Assembly: GCA_028622995.1 (NCBI GenBank)
Contig: JAJQJQ010000073.1
Span: 612,606 to 676,605, forward strand
Direction: 5' to 3'
Length of the DNA stretch: 64,000 nt
DNA from: Panagrolaimus kolymaensis
Lineage: Eukaryota; Nematoda; Chromadorea; Rhabditida; Panagrolaimidae
Below, piece after piece: positions 56,173-63,553 of the stretch (the first letter of the stretch is position 1; each line of letters begins with the position of its first letter). The translations under genes were made by a program, and so were the position numbers. The notes beneath the pieces were generated by a model. It had not been told where the DNA came from and did not search any database. It saw nothing but the letters and a program-made list of their open reading frames with translations.

Positions 56173-56619
56173 ATGCCAACTGTTATTATGGTTCCTCCTC
56201 ATTACAGAACTTTGGTTCATCCTATTACAAATTTTGGTATTAAAGTGTTTTATAAATATGGTGAACCATATGCATATTCAGCAGAAAAACATTGCTGTCT
56301 AGAATCACATCAATTTTTCCAAAACATGGAGATTTTAAATAATGTTACTAGATTTGTTAACATTCTCAAAGATGAAAAGCCTGATATTAATTATGTTGAC
56401 GATATTAAACTTTTTTTGAAAAAAATCGCCAAAGTTACTGTTATTTCGGAAGACCCATACGAAACTTATTTTGAATGTGATCACTATCGTTTTATTATTG
56501 ATCATGATTATCGGGTTTTACTCAAACCTTTTGTTGACAAATGGTTATCCCAATATCCTTTAAAAAAGATTTTGAACAAACAATGGCCCCCACCAGCTTT
56601 TTTTTCTAAAAAACCATAA
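56173..56619 (+). CDS. Unknown Polinton protein, tandem family member 2
   Basis: 148 residues, beginning 39 bp after the previous stop. A TTTTTAG acceptor ends 9 nt before the ATG, as expected for trans-splicing of a downstream operon gene. It aligns with member 1 across its length: H-P-I-T-N-F-G, C-C at residues 41-42, Q-F-F-Q-N-M, V-T-V-I-S-E-D-P-Y, C-D-H-Y-x-F-I-I-D, L-L-K-P-F-V-D-K-W-L. It has a longer middle helix (about 15 extra residues) and ends in a Pro-rich tail. One His of the H-H pair is Tyr here, so only the first His is invariant. Confidence 0.75.
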   Translation: MPTVIMVPPHYRTLVHPITNFGIKVFYKYGEPYAYSAEKHCCLESHQFFQNMEILNNVTRFVNILKDEKPDINYVDDIKLFLKKIAKVTVISEDPYETYFECDHYRFIIDHDYRVLLKPFVDKWLSQYPLKKILNKQWPPPAFFSKKP

Positions 56620-56703
56620 CCAGAATCAATATTTTTTTATTCGCGTCTTTATTTTTTTATTTTATAAGTTTGATATGTTTTTAATATAAAATAAATTTTA
56701 GGA

Positions 56704-57090
56704 ATGAAGACATATACTCATCCACTAAGCGGACTTTGTATTTTATTTTTCCCCAGGGAGGATGGTACAAGAATCGAATATGTCGTTGAAAAATCATGTT
56801 GTAGTGTGGCCGATCAATTTTTCAAGAGGATGGAAAAAACCGTAACATTCCATAATTTTATGAGAAAGATCCAAACTCCCAGTGACGATTTTATTAAGAA
56901 ATATTTGAAAGATGTGGTTAAAGCCACAACAATTTCAGATGAACCCTATAAAGCCGTATTTAATTGTAGCCATCATCGTTTTGTTATTGATAATTATCAA
57001 GTTTCACTCAAGGAAATGATAGATCAATGGCTAAAAAATTATGCTGTTGAAGAATTAAATAACCCCTCAAAAAAATATTTTAATATTTAG
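56704..57090 (+). CDS. Unknown Polinton protein, tandem family member 3
   Basis: 128 residues, 84 bp after member 2. TTTTAG-GA directly precedes the ATG. The start M-K-T-Y-T-H-P-L-S-G corresponds to the H-P-I-T segment of its relatives, so the N-terminus is about ten residues shorter. C-C is at 32-33, followed by Q-F-F-K-R-M. The C-terminal block reads T-I-S-D-E-P-Y-K-A, C-S-H-H-R-F-V-I-D and V-S-L-K-E-M-I-D-Q-W-L. The three copies are well diverged (roughly one third identity by eye), so the array is old and maintained. Function unknown. Confidence 0.75.
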   Translation: MKTYTHPLSGLCILFFPREDGTRIEYVVEKSCCSVADQFFKRMEKTVTFHNFMRKIQTPSDDFIKKYLKDVVKATTISDEPYKAVFNCSHHRFVIDNYQVSLKEMIDQWLKNYAVEELNNPSKKYFNI

Positions 57091-57183
57091 CCTTTCCCCT
57101 TTTATTCGTGTTTTTTTGCCGTGTACTAATGAATTTTTTTCAGAAATACTTTTTATCACTAAAAGTTTTTTTACTTTTAGATA

Positions 57184-57662
57184 ATGATTAGTTTGAATGG
57201 AGAAAAATTATCATTCGAGCCTAAGCTTTCCCCACCAAAAGAAATCTTAAAATATGGACCAAAAGGTGAAAAAGCAACCCTCACTTTAAAAATGATCCAA
57301 ATTTATCCTGAAGAACTTAAAGAAATCAAAGACCGTGAACCAACTCCTTTTTGCGAATTTCGAATGATTGGATCCGACCCCAAACTTGTAATTAGAGGCG
57401 AGGCTTGGGGTAAAAATGTGGAATTAGTCAAAACACATATTCCTTTAAATTCCGTAGGTTTATCATTTTTTATTTTTCTTATGTTAATTTTGAGTTTTAG
57501 GTTTTCAAAGTGAAATTTATCACAAAAAAGCCTTTCAAAAGCACTTTTATTCGTGAAAAAATCCCTTACATTCTAACCTTTGGTGTCAAAAATACTCAAT
57601 TGTTTCTACCCGATGATCCCGATGTTAAATCCGATGCGGATGACGAAACAAGCGATTCTTAA
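57184..57662 (+). CDS. Small beta-rich protein with acidic tail, possible ssDNA-binding protein
   Basis: Two exons, 57184-57453 and 57501-57662, with a 47 bp intron, join to 143 residues. TTTTAG-ATA precedes the ATG. The body alternates short beta-like runs (A-T-L-T-L-K-M-I-Q-I, P-K-L-V-I-R-G-E-A-W-G, F-K-V-K-F-I, Y-I-L-T-F-G-V) and contains an F-C-E-F-R-M-I-G motif. The last 17 residues are acidic (D-D-P-D-V-K-S-D-A-D-D-E-T-S-D-S). A single OB-sized domain with an acidic tail is the layout of phage and bacterial single-strand DNA-binding proteins, which would suit a protein-primed replicon. This is a structural guess, not a recognised family. Confidence 0.65.
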
Positions 57663-57771
57663 ATTATGCTTTACAATTCCTTTTTTTTACCAAAAAAATT
57701 TATTTTTATCCGTGTATTCCGTGAAATAAAATTTTTACTAAATTTTTTTGTTTACTTTTTTAGCTTAAAAC

Positions 57772-58105
57772 ATGGTTCTCGGCTTTCAAATTTTGAATCG
57801 TACTGCTTGTGGATCTGATGGAATTTGTCTCGAAGGTGAAGAAGTCTGTGCTCGACCTGCTGGGTAATTTTTTTAACGTTACTTTCTTTCTTATCTTTTT
57901 GTACAGTTTTTTAGGACCAATTTTTTGCATCAGTAAGAAATTTGTGGCCCATGGCGTTCGATGGCAACCAACTGCTGCTTCAGAAGATCCATTTAACGTT
58001 TGGTCATTTATTATCATGATTTTAGCTGTCATCATTTTATGTCTTTTATTGGTCTTTATTACTTGCTTTTATAAGAAAAGAACTGGCTACGAAGCAATTA
58101 TTTAA
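57772..58105 (+). CDS. One-pass membrane protein of the Polinton, 96 residues
   Basis: Exons 57772-57863 and 57907-58105 with a 43 bp intron. TTTTTAG ends 7 nt before the ATG. The N-terminal half has four closely placed Cys (C-G-S-D-G-I-C, E-V-C, I-F-C) that could form disulfides. A strong membrane helix follows (about 66-88, S-F-I-I-M-I-L-A-V-I-I-L-C-L-L-L), then a short basic tail K-K-R-T-G-Y-E-A-I-I. No cleavable signal peptide is visible, so the protein may insert with its N-terminus outside. It is the last gene of the cluster and converges on the protease gene. Role unknown; it may be an envelope or membrane-remodelling protein. Confidence 0.7.
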
Positions 58106-58206
58106 CGTTTGATGATATTATTTCTATTAGCTGATTTTAAATGTTTAAATTGTTATTTCATATTTGTATGTATGTATAATTTTATCTTTATCTGATTAAT
58201 AAATAT

Positions 58207-58629
58207 TTACATATTGTTTATAAATCTTTTCACATATAAATCAGGGTTTCTTTGCTTGTATAAATACTTTAAAACATTATCACGAGTGTGTTTTAAAACT
58301 AATCTTCGGTAAAGATAATAAAGTGAGTGATGTCCACAAGAGTTTGAGAATATATTTTGGACTGGTTTACGGTTAAAAAAAATTTGTTTTTTCCATTTGT
58401 ATAAAGATGGAGGAGGAGGTCGGCCTAAACTATCAAAATATTCAATAGTGTTTTCGCCTTTTATTAAAACTGATACCCAATGAGAGCCGGGTTCATTATG
58501 ACGATCATGGTTCAAAATAAAACAAAAAAATGGTTTACTTGAAACGGGAAGCTGGTTTATTGGAAATGTTCCCAAAAAGTTTGGAAGTTTTAATTTCTCA
58601 GCTTTTCTTTTAATTTCTATTTCATCCAT
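58207..58629 (-). CDS. PRO: Adenovirus-type cysteine protease (PRO)
   Basis: 140 residues from the preferred start M-D-E-I-E-I-K-R; the open frame extends upstream to 58755 but that part is covered by another ORF and unlike the family. The catalytic set is complete: His50 (G-S-H-W-V), Asp66 (Y-F-D-S-L-G), Gln91 (V-Q-N) and Cys98 (N-S-C-G-H-H). The L-G-T-F-P-I-N-Q-L-P-V segment near the N-terminus is typical of Polinton and adenovirus proteases. The enzyme matures capsid and core proteins during particle assembly. The start overlaps the stop of a small membrane ORF by 13 nt, and the major capsid gene lies just upstream on the same strand. Confidence 0.9.
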   Translation of the reverse strand: MDEIEIKRKAEKLKLPNFLGTFPINQLPVSSKPFFCFILNHDRHNEPGSHWVSVLIKGENTIEYFDSLGRPPPPSLYKWKKQIFFNRKPVQNIFSNSCGHHSLYYLYRRLVLKHTRDNVLKYLYKQRNPDLYVKRFINNM

Positions 58630-58769
58630 GGTAAAATAGAAACCAACCGTTGTAATGAACTTTTGAAATACTGTTTGTGTTTTGTTAAATAAAAACCTGC
58701 TGCACAAATTGATATAATAACAAAAATCAATAAATATATTATATTTTCTGAACAATGGAAACCAACCAT
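58617..58769 (-). CDS. Hidden 50-residue membrane protein overlapping the protease start
   Basis: A complete small ORF sits exactly between the major capsid and protease genes. Its ATG is three bases (AAG) after the capsid stop codon. Its TAG lies inside the protease start region, 13 nt overlap, in a different frame. The protein has a short N-terminus (M-V-G-F-H-C-S-E-N), one strong membrane helix (I-I-Y-L-L-I-F-V-I-I-S-I-C-A-A-G) and a basic tail (K-H-K-Q-Y-F-K-S-S-L-Q-R) ending P-W-M-K. The tight fit between neighbours and the clean membrane design favour a real gene. It is probably expressed from the same mRNA as capsid and protease. Such short one-pass proteins recall viroporins or membrane anchors, but the function is unknown. 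Confidence 0.7.
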   Translation of the reverse strand: MVGFHCSENIIYLLIFVIISICAAGFYLTKHKQYFKSSLQRLVSILPWMK

Positions 58770-58772
58770 CTT

Positions 58773-60083
58773 TTAAACACTTAAATCTGTAGTGACAACA
58801 CGATGACCATCTACAATTATCATCCCGTCGTGTTCTCCATAAATCACCATAGCTAATCCACCTGCAATAACAGGTTTTGAGAAATTAACTTGAATGGATG
58901 TTGTGCCTGATTTGATAAGGTCAAAACAACTATCAACCTCCTGACTGTTGGTCAAATTAAAGACAAAGAAGCATAGCCTCGATTTGAATTCTTCTAAACT
59001 GATTCCATTTGATTCTGTTGTATTTGTGAATCCTAAATTTTCATACATATCATGGAAGGCTTGTGTGTAATTATTGTTTGTGAAATCGAGCTTGTAATTA
59101 ACATTAGGGAAATATTTACCATTAAATTGTATACTAATATCTTTGACCGCATGTGGCTCAAAACAAAATGGAGAGCTTGATTTTTCACCTTTAAAATAAT
59201 TATATTTGATAAAGGCGATGGTGATTCTACGTGGTACTTGTTCTTGAAAAATATTGGCTACGAATTGCTGCCGTCCTTCAGTAATCATAAGAGATTTCAT
59301 TTCAGTTCGAAGAATACCATAACGTGCTGGCTCTGTTTGAAGTTTTGCAGCAAGTTCAAGATTTAAACCATCCATAAGATAGACAGATTTTACATACAAT
59401 TTACATGATTCAATACTTAATTTATATTTTGTAAGATCACCAGCTATTAAATTAAAATCTTGACTATGCGGCGTAATCTCTATGTCAATATCCGTGTTAT
59501 TCAAGAAATAGAGCTCTTGATTAAACAAATCGACAAACAATTTCGAAATATACTCGACATTTTTACCTTCTAAAAATGGTTTTTGTCTAGCGATAAAACC
59601 TTCTCCATTTTTAGTTGTTGGAAGTGCATTATCAGTATGATAACCAGCTGCTTGTAAATAAGATTTTTTGTAAGCAAGTGTATGTGAAAGTTCAATATCC
59701 ATTAAAGCTTTGAAACTATACAAAGAATTACTGTTAAAAATTTCTCGTCCATTGATAAGGACTTTAACATTACGAATAAATGTCGAACCCAAAGCTTGAT
59801 TAACAGAGACGTTATCCGTTGCTGCGATATTTACCCATTTTGTTGCTGTTTCATCATACTTTTGTATTTTGAACTCTGTTTTTAGGTAACTCTTTGATAA
59901 ATCGAGATATGCGTCTCCAGCGCTTATTCGGAAATGATAAGGAGGGTTATCAAGAGGATTTAAAGTTAAAATTTCGTGATAAAGTGAATTATTAATAGCC
60001 ACGTTTGTTGGTCTTGTTTGAAATACATTTAAAGCTGTGGAACCACAGCTTTTTGAAGAGCTATCAATAATTTTAAATAACAT
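58773..60083 (-). CDS. MCP: Polinton major capsid protein (double jelly roll)
   Basis: 436 residues, a single exon. Recognisable family stretches: N-P-L-D-N-P-P-Y-H-F-R-I-S, Y-L-D-L-S-K-S-Y-L, F-I-R-N-V-K-V-L-I-N-G, N-T-D-I-D-I-E-I-T-P-H, and the second-barrel R-R-I-T-I-A-F-I. Residues near the C-terminus (V-I-A-G-G-L-A-M-V-I-Y-G-E-H-D-G) match nematode proteins long annotated as uncharacterised and later recognised as Polinton capsid proteins. Each subunit has two eight-stranded barrels, and trimers build an icosahedral shell. The start is only 2 nt from the stop of the core-like gene upstream, and the small membrane ORF and protease follow directly, which suggests one virion-protein transcript. 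It appears undamaged. Confidence 0.9.
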   Translation of the reverse strand: MLFKIIDSSSKSCGSTALNVFQTRPTNVAINNSLYHEILTLNPLDNPPYHFRISAGDAYLDLSKSYLKTEFKIQKYDETATKWVNIAATDNVSVNQALGSTFIRNVKVLINGREIFNSNSLYSFKALMDIELSHTLAYKKSYLQAAGYHTDNALPTTKNGEGFIARQKPFLEGKNVEYISKLFVDLFNQELYFLNNTDIDIEITPHSQDFNLIAGDLTKYKLSIESCKLYVKSVYLMDGLNLELAAKLQTEPARYGILRTEMKSLMITEGRQQFVANIFQEQVPRRITIAFIKYNYFKGEKSSSPFCFEPHAVKDISIQFNGKYFPNVNYKLDFTNNNYTQAFHDMYENLGFTNTTESNGISLEEFKSRLCFFVFNLTNSQEVDSCFDLIKSGTTSIQVNFSKPVIAGGLAMVIYGEHDGMIIVDGHRVVTTDLSV

Positions 60084-60085
60084 AA

Positions 60086-60508
60086 TTAATATATACCAAA
60101 AATATCTTGACGTTTCTTTTTAAGAGGAGTGTTGCGTTTAATCAACCGTCCAACAACTTGTTTCTTAGTTAAATGTAGTTTTCTTTTTCTTCCACTACCA
60201 TATTGGCCTACTTTATCTGATGCCTTTTTTAATACACGCTGAGCAGCTTGAGCTCCTTGTTTTTTAAGTGTTGAAGTGATATCAGCACCTTGCTCAACAT
60301 CATTAAGAATTCGTACTCCTGTTGATAATCCTTCCTTCCCAATACTTTTTGCAATAGGTTGTAAAAATCTCCATAAGTATCGTAATGTGTCACCAATACC
60401 ATTTCCTCTTTGTTTAAAACCTACATAATAAGCTCCGCCTCCGTAAAATCCAGAGTTTAGAACATTTTCTAAATGAATTGAATTCGGATTAAATAAAACT
60501 CGAACCAT
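60086..60508 (-). CDS. Small basic virion core/membrane-lytic-like protein (adenovirus pX/pVI-like)
   Basis: 140 residues with a Gly/Tyr-rich N-terminus ([12 protein letters not shown]). An amphipathic central helix follows ([20 protein letters not shown]), then alanine/lysine-rich helices. The basic tail contains [12 protein letters not shown] and [12 protein letters not shown]. Small proteins of this type occur beside the capsid gene in Polintons and adintoviruses and have been compared with adenovirus cores. The G-G-G and G-S-G words may be protease sites. It is encoded just upstream of MCP on the same strand; a DNA-condensing or internal capsid role is inferred. Confidence 0.7.
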   Translation of the reverse strand: MVRVLFNPNSIHLENVLNSGFYGGGAYYVGFKQRGNGIGDTLRYLWRFLQPIAKSIGKEGLSTGVRILNDVEQGADITSTLKKQGAQAAQRVLKKASDKVGQYGSGRKRKLHLTKKQVVGRLIKRNTPLKKKRQDIFGIY

Positions 60509-60568
60509 TTTTTAAATTTACAACTGTATGTTAAGTTAATAACAATCAATAACTAAAATAGTTTGCGA

Positions 60569-61324
60569 TTATGACCCAGTTGTTTTGTTAAAAAGATTGC
60601 TACGTAATCTTGAGCTTCTACGTAAAAAAGGTACTTGGACAATTTTTTTATCATAGCATTGTTTTAAGTGTGTACCTGTAAATACAAATAATAAAATGGT
60701 CATAATACCAAAGAAGCATAATAAATTTAATATAACACTATGGTGTAATTTTAAATATAAAGGAAGACATTGATTATTTTGTAGAAACAAAGGCTCGTTG
60801 ACATCAATAAAAACTTTGTTATCAGCCAAAAATATTACTGTATTATTATCAACAAATTGATAATCATCCATTTTTTGGAAAACTTTGGTTTTTTTTAAAA
60901 ATTTTGTTTCATAACCTTTAATTATTGAATGAATAAAAGTTTTTAGATCATACTCCATAAGCGTATTATCTTTATAATCAACCAATCTTTCTGAGAAAAT
61001 ATTGTATCGTAATAAACCGGGTTTATAAGAAAAAAGCTTCAGTTTATCATTATTATCAATATAGATAATAGTTGCATTATCAATCACAGTTTTTACAAAT
61101 AAATAAATTGTTTTGTTATTTATAAATACTGTTTGACTATACACATTTTCTTCAAAGGAAAAACATCTATTATATTTCGTAACCTGACTATCAAGGTCTT
61201 TAAATTCAACACATACATCAGTACCATTTTCCTGAAAAACAGCAAAAGTGTCCTTGTTAACCAAGGACCATTTCATTGTACAAGGTATGGCAACAAACAA
61301 AACTCCTGCTAATAATGTTAGCAT
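60569..61324 (-). CDS. Type I membrane glycoprotein of the Polinton, unknown family
   Basis: 251 residues. A hydrophobic signal peptide (residues 2-15, L-T-L-L-A-G-V-L-F-V-A-I-P-C) leads to an ectodomain of ~180 residues with several N-x-T sites (N-G-T, N-K-T, N-A-T) and a few Cys. A membrane helix follows (about 195-218, V-I-L-N-L-L-C-F-F-G-I-M-T-I-L-L-F-V-F). The basic cytoplasmic tail includes F-L-R-R-S-S-R-L-R-S. It is much shorter than the herpesvirus gB-like fusogens known from some Caenorhabditis Mavericks and shows no fusion-loop pattern I can recognise. It could be a receptor-binding or envelope protein. Its ATG overlaps the integrase ATG on the other strand (CATG), so both promoters must lie inside the opposing genes. 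Confidence 0.7.
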   Translation of the reverse strand: MLTLLAGVLFVAIPCTMKWSLVNKDTFAVFQENGTDVCVEFKDLDSQVTKYNRCFSFEENVYSQTVFINNKTIYLFVKTVIDNATIIYIDNNDKLKLFSYKPGLLRYNIFSERLVDYKDNTLMEYDLKTFIHSIIKGYETKFLKKTKVFQKMDDYQFVDNNTVIFLADNKVFIDVNEPLFLQNNQCLPLYLKLHHSVILNLLCFFGIMTILLFVFTGTHLKQCYDKKIVQVPFLRRSSRLRSNLFNKTTGS

Positions 61325-62378
61325 GATAGATAAATTGTATGCAGATATTAATTTTCCTGGTGCGTTTTCTGGCTCAAATAATTTAAGACGTGAAACAAAA
61401 GGTAAAATAAGTAAAAAAGAATTTGATAAATTCTTAATTAATAACAGAACTTATACACTCTACCGTTCTCAACGATTGAGATATCCTAGACTGCGGACAA
61501 TTCCACGTGGATTTATGACAGATGTCCAAATTGATTTGGCGGATTTCCAGCTTTTAAAAAAAGAAAACGATCAGCACACGTTCATGCTCGTTGCAGTGGA
61601 TGTTTTATCAAGAAGAATTTTTGTAGCAGCATTGAAAAGTAAACGCCCGATTGAAGTTCAAAAAGGGTTTGATGAGATTTTAGAACGTATGCCTTTCAAA
61701 CCTTTATTTGTTTACTCAGATCGTGGAAATGAAGTTAACTCAAAGTCCATGCATGAATATTTTACGAATAAAGGGATAATAAAGTTAGCTTCTCAAAACA
61801 CTTCCACTAAGGCAGCTGTTTGTGAACGATGTATAAGAACAATAAAAGAAAGACTATACAGGTATTTTACAGAAAAAAATAGTTTAAATTGGGTCAAAGT
61901 CATTCAGAAAATAGTAGATGGTATTAATAATTCTGTTTGTCGAAGTACAAATATGAAGCCTATGGATATTGACGAAACTAACCAGCAAATTATCTGGGAC
62001 AAATTATATAGAAAAGAAGAAAATAAAAGTTACAAATCAAAATTAAAAGTGGGCGATTTTGTTAGAATACCATACAAACGTGGCACCTTCGAAAAGGCCC
62101 ATTTGGCTAATTGGACAGATCAAATTCATCAAATTGTAGAATGCCATCGTACTAAACCTGCTGTTTATACTGTCAAGGACGCATTAGGTAAAAAATTGAA
62201 AGAAAGATTTTATCCACAACAACTTGTAAAAGTTGATAAAAACTCTGAAACAACATATAGAATAGAAAAAGTTTTAAAAACAAGAATACGAAATGGAGAA
62301 AAAGAATTTCTTGTAAAATTTGTAGGATTACCAAGTGCTCTTAATTGTTATTTAAAAGAATCAGATTTTGTAAATTGA
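61323..62378 (+). CDS. INT: Retroviral-type integrase with C-terminal chromodomain (INT)
   Basis: 351 residues from the ATG at 61323; an upstream in-frame GTG at 61248 is not needed, because M-I-D-K-L-Y-A-D-I-N-F-P-G-A-F-S-G is the family's usual beginning. The catalytic triad is complete: D71 (Q-I-D-L-A-D), D133 (Y-S-D-R-G) and E169 (C-E-R-C), with 35 residues between the second D and E. The C-terminal ~42 residues form a chromodomain (Y-R-I-E-K-V-L, F-L-V-K-F-V-G-L-P). The N-terminal part lacks a clear HHCC zinc finger. INT catalyses staggered-cut insertion of the linear element, and the chromodomain may guide it to marked chromatin. It is the only integrase-class gene here and the only plus-strand gene in the right part. 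Confidence 0.95.
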   Translation: MIDKLYADINFPGAFSGSNNLRRETKGKISKKEFDKFLINNRTYTLYRSQRLRYPRLRTIPRGFMTDVQIDLADFQLLKKENDQHTFMLVAVDVLSRRIFVAALKSKRPIEVQKGFDEILERMPFKPLFVYSDRGNEVNSKSMHEYFTNKGIIKLASQNTSTKAAVCERCIRTIKERLYRYFTEKNSLNWVKVIQKIVDGINNSVCRSTNMKPMDIDETNQQIIWDKLYRKEENKSYKSKLKVGDFVRIPYKRGTFEKAHLANWTDQIHQIVECHRTKPAVYTVKDALGKKLKERFYPQQLVKVDKNSETTYRIEKVLKTRIRNGEKEFLVKFVGLPSALNCYLKESDFVN

Positions 62379-62416
62379 ATTTATTTGACAATAAAATAAA
62401 AAAAGTAAAAATTAAA

Positions 62417-63208
62417 CTATGCATCCCAAGATCTGATATTGAATCTTATATCTTTAACATTTTTATCTTTTCCTAATGTTTCTTTAATTTTTTTATAACC
62501 AGGTGGTGTTCTTTTACCTAATGAACTAACAACATAACTAGCAATGTCTTTGACATTACTTTCACGAATGGGTTTCATACTTTTTGGGCTGACAACTTTT
62601 CCTTCTTCGGTAAAACCATAAGCAGGATTACCTAATAAATATTTGGCTAATTCGTTAGTCTGATAAGCTTCAACATTTGGTTTAAACACTCTTCTTTTTG
62701 GAGTTTTTGTATATTTGTTTGGTGATTTTTTTTTAGATCCAGAAGTTGAAACAGGAGTTTTTAACGAAGATGGGGTTTGAGGGCTTGGAGCTTGAAAGGG
62801 TGTAGGTGCTTGAGTTGAACTGATTTTCATAGAAGAATTATCTCGAGGAGATGAAGGAGAATCAGAATTAGTCCGTTTTGTACCTCTTTGAGGTGTTTGA
62901 TAAGATTGCTGAAGCATATTGGCAAGATTTTGCAAAGTATCATCCAAATTACTGCTAAAATTATTCATAGATTCAGTAAATCTTCCATCTTCAACTTTGA
63001 TTGGTTTTTCTTCAACTGTTTTTAATTTTTTAACAAAAGTTTTAAAAGCGTTGTTATAAAGAGCATTTTTTGAAGAAAGATTCAAGTCAGGGTTTTTTAA
63101 AATTTTGTCCATATCATTTTTCGCAATATTTAAATGTTCCGAATCATAGTTATTAATTAAAGAATTGTATTTATTTTCTTCTACAAGGAAATATTTTTGA
63201 CTCTTCAT
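62417..63208 (-). CDS. Polinton structural or DNA-associated protein, 263 residues, unknown
   Basis: N-terminal ~90 residues are helical with Asn/Lys (coiled-coil-like). The centre (about 95-175) is a disordered Ser/Pro/Thr-rich region with several S-P and T-P sites and P-T-P-F-Q-A-P-S-P-Q-T-P. Then come a basic stretch K-K-K-S-P-N-K-Y-T-K-T-P-K-R-R and a C-terminal globular segment ending in F-N-I-R-S-W-D. The ATG overlaps the stop of the preceding gene as ATGA, so translation may be coupled. It lies between the ATPase side and INT; the 3' end is 38 bp from the integrase stop on the other strand. Similar proteins of uncertain role are common in Polintons. Confidence 0.65.
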   Translation of the reverse strand: MKSQKYFLVEENKYNSLINNYDSEHLNIAKNDMDKILKNPDLNLSSKNALYNNAFKTFVKKLKTVEEKPIKVEDGRFTESMNNFSSNLDDTLQNLANMLQQSYQTPQRGTKRTNSDSPSSPRDNSSMKISSTQAPTPFQAPSPQTPSSLKTPVSTSGSKKKSPNKYTKTPKRRVFKPNVEAYQTNELAKYLLGNPAYGFTEEGKVVSPKSMKPIRESNVKDIASYVVSSLGKRTPPGYKKIKETLGKDKNVKDIRFNIRSWDA

Positions 63209-63551
63209 TTTAAAAGATGTTGACCAGCTGCTGCTAATATAGGTAATAATAATGAAGCGAATGGGAAACCATTTCCACTTTGAAGCACTCTTTTTGCAGC
63301 AAAATATGTTTTAGTTCCTGCCAATTGACGAAGGGGCGTGGCATATTTTTGTAATTTTGTGCAACGTGCAGGAGATAATTCAAATTTAGAATTTACAATA
63401 TTAAACAAATTTCTGTCAAAGCTTCTAATTCTTTAGGGGAAGCATTTTGAATCAATGAATTTATTTTTTTTTCACTTTTAGTTTTAGCTAATTTTTTTAA
63501 AAAAGAACAATTGCGAGAAACGCATTCTCCGACTTTCCGTGAACGTGCCAT
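63205..63551 (-). pseudogene. Conserved small Polinton protein with a one-base frame break
   Basis: The ATG at 63551 opens a basic ORF (M-A-R-S-R-K-V-G-E-C) that runs through E-L-E-A-L-T-E-I-C-L and then meets a stop near 63400. The continuation N-I-V-N-S-K-F-E-L-S-P to the C-terminal hydrophobic stretch F-A-S-L-L-L-P-I-L-A-A-A-G lies in the next frame. Polintons widely carry a ~115-residue protein of this build: a basic N-terminus, a C-L-x-x-V motif, L-R-x-L-A and a C-terminal Gly/Leu-rich hydrophobic segment. The total length, 347 nt, is one base short of a whole number of codons. This fits a single lost base near 63401-63405, in an AAACAAATT context, or a sequencing error. No small intron explains it. 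Confidence 0.6.
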
Positions 63552-63553
63552 TT

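Noticed and set aside
58630..58755. N-terminal extension of the protease ORF
   Set aside because: Unlike the protease family and fully covered by the small membrane ORF in another frame.
61248..61322. Upstream extension of the integrase ORF
   Set aside because: It begins at GTG and lies antisense to the glycoprotein signal peptide; the family start M-I-D-K-L-Y is at 61323.
60569..61324. Herpesvirus gB-like fusogen
   Set aside because: The protein is far too short, has few Cys and no fusion-loop pattern; only its topology fits a surface protein.
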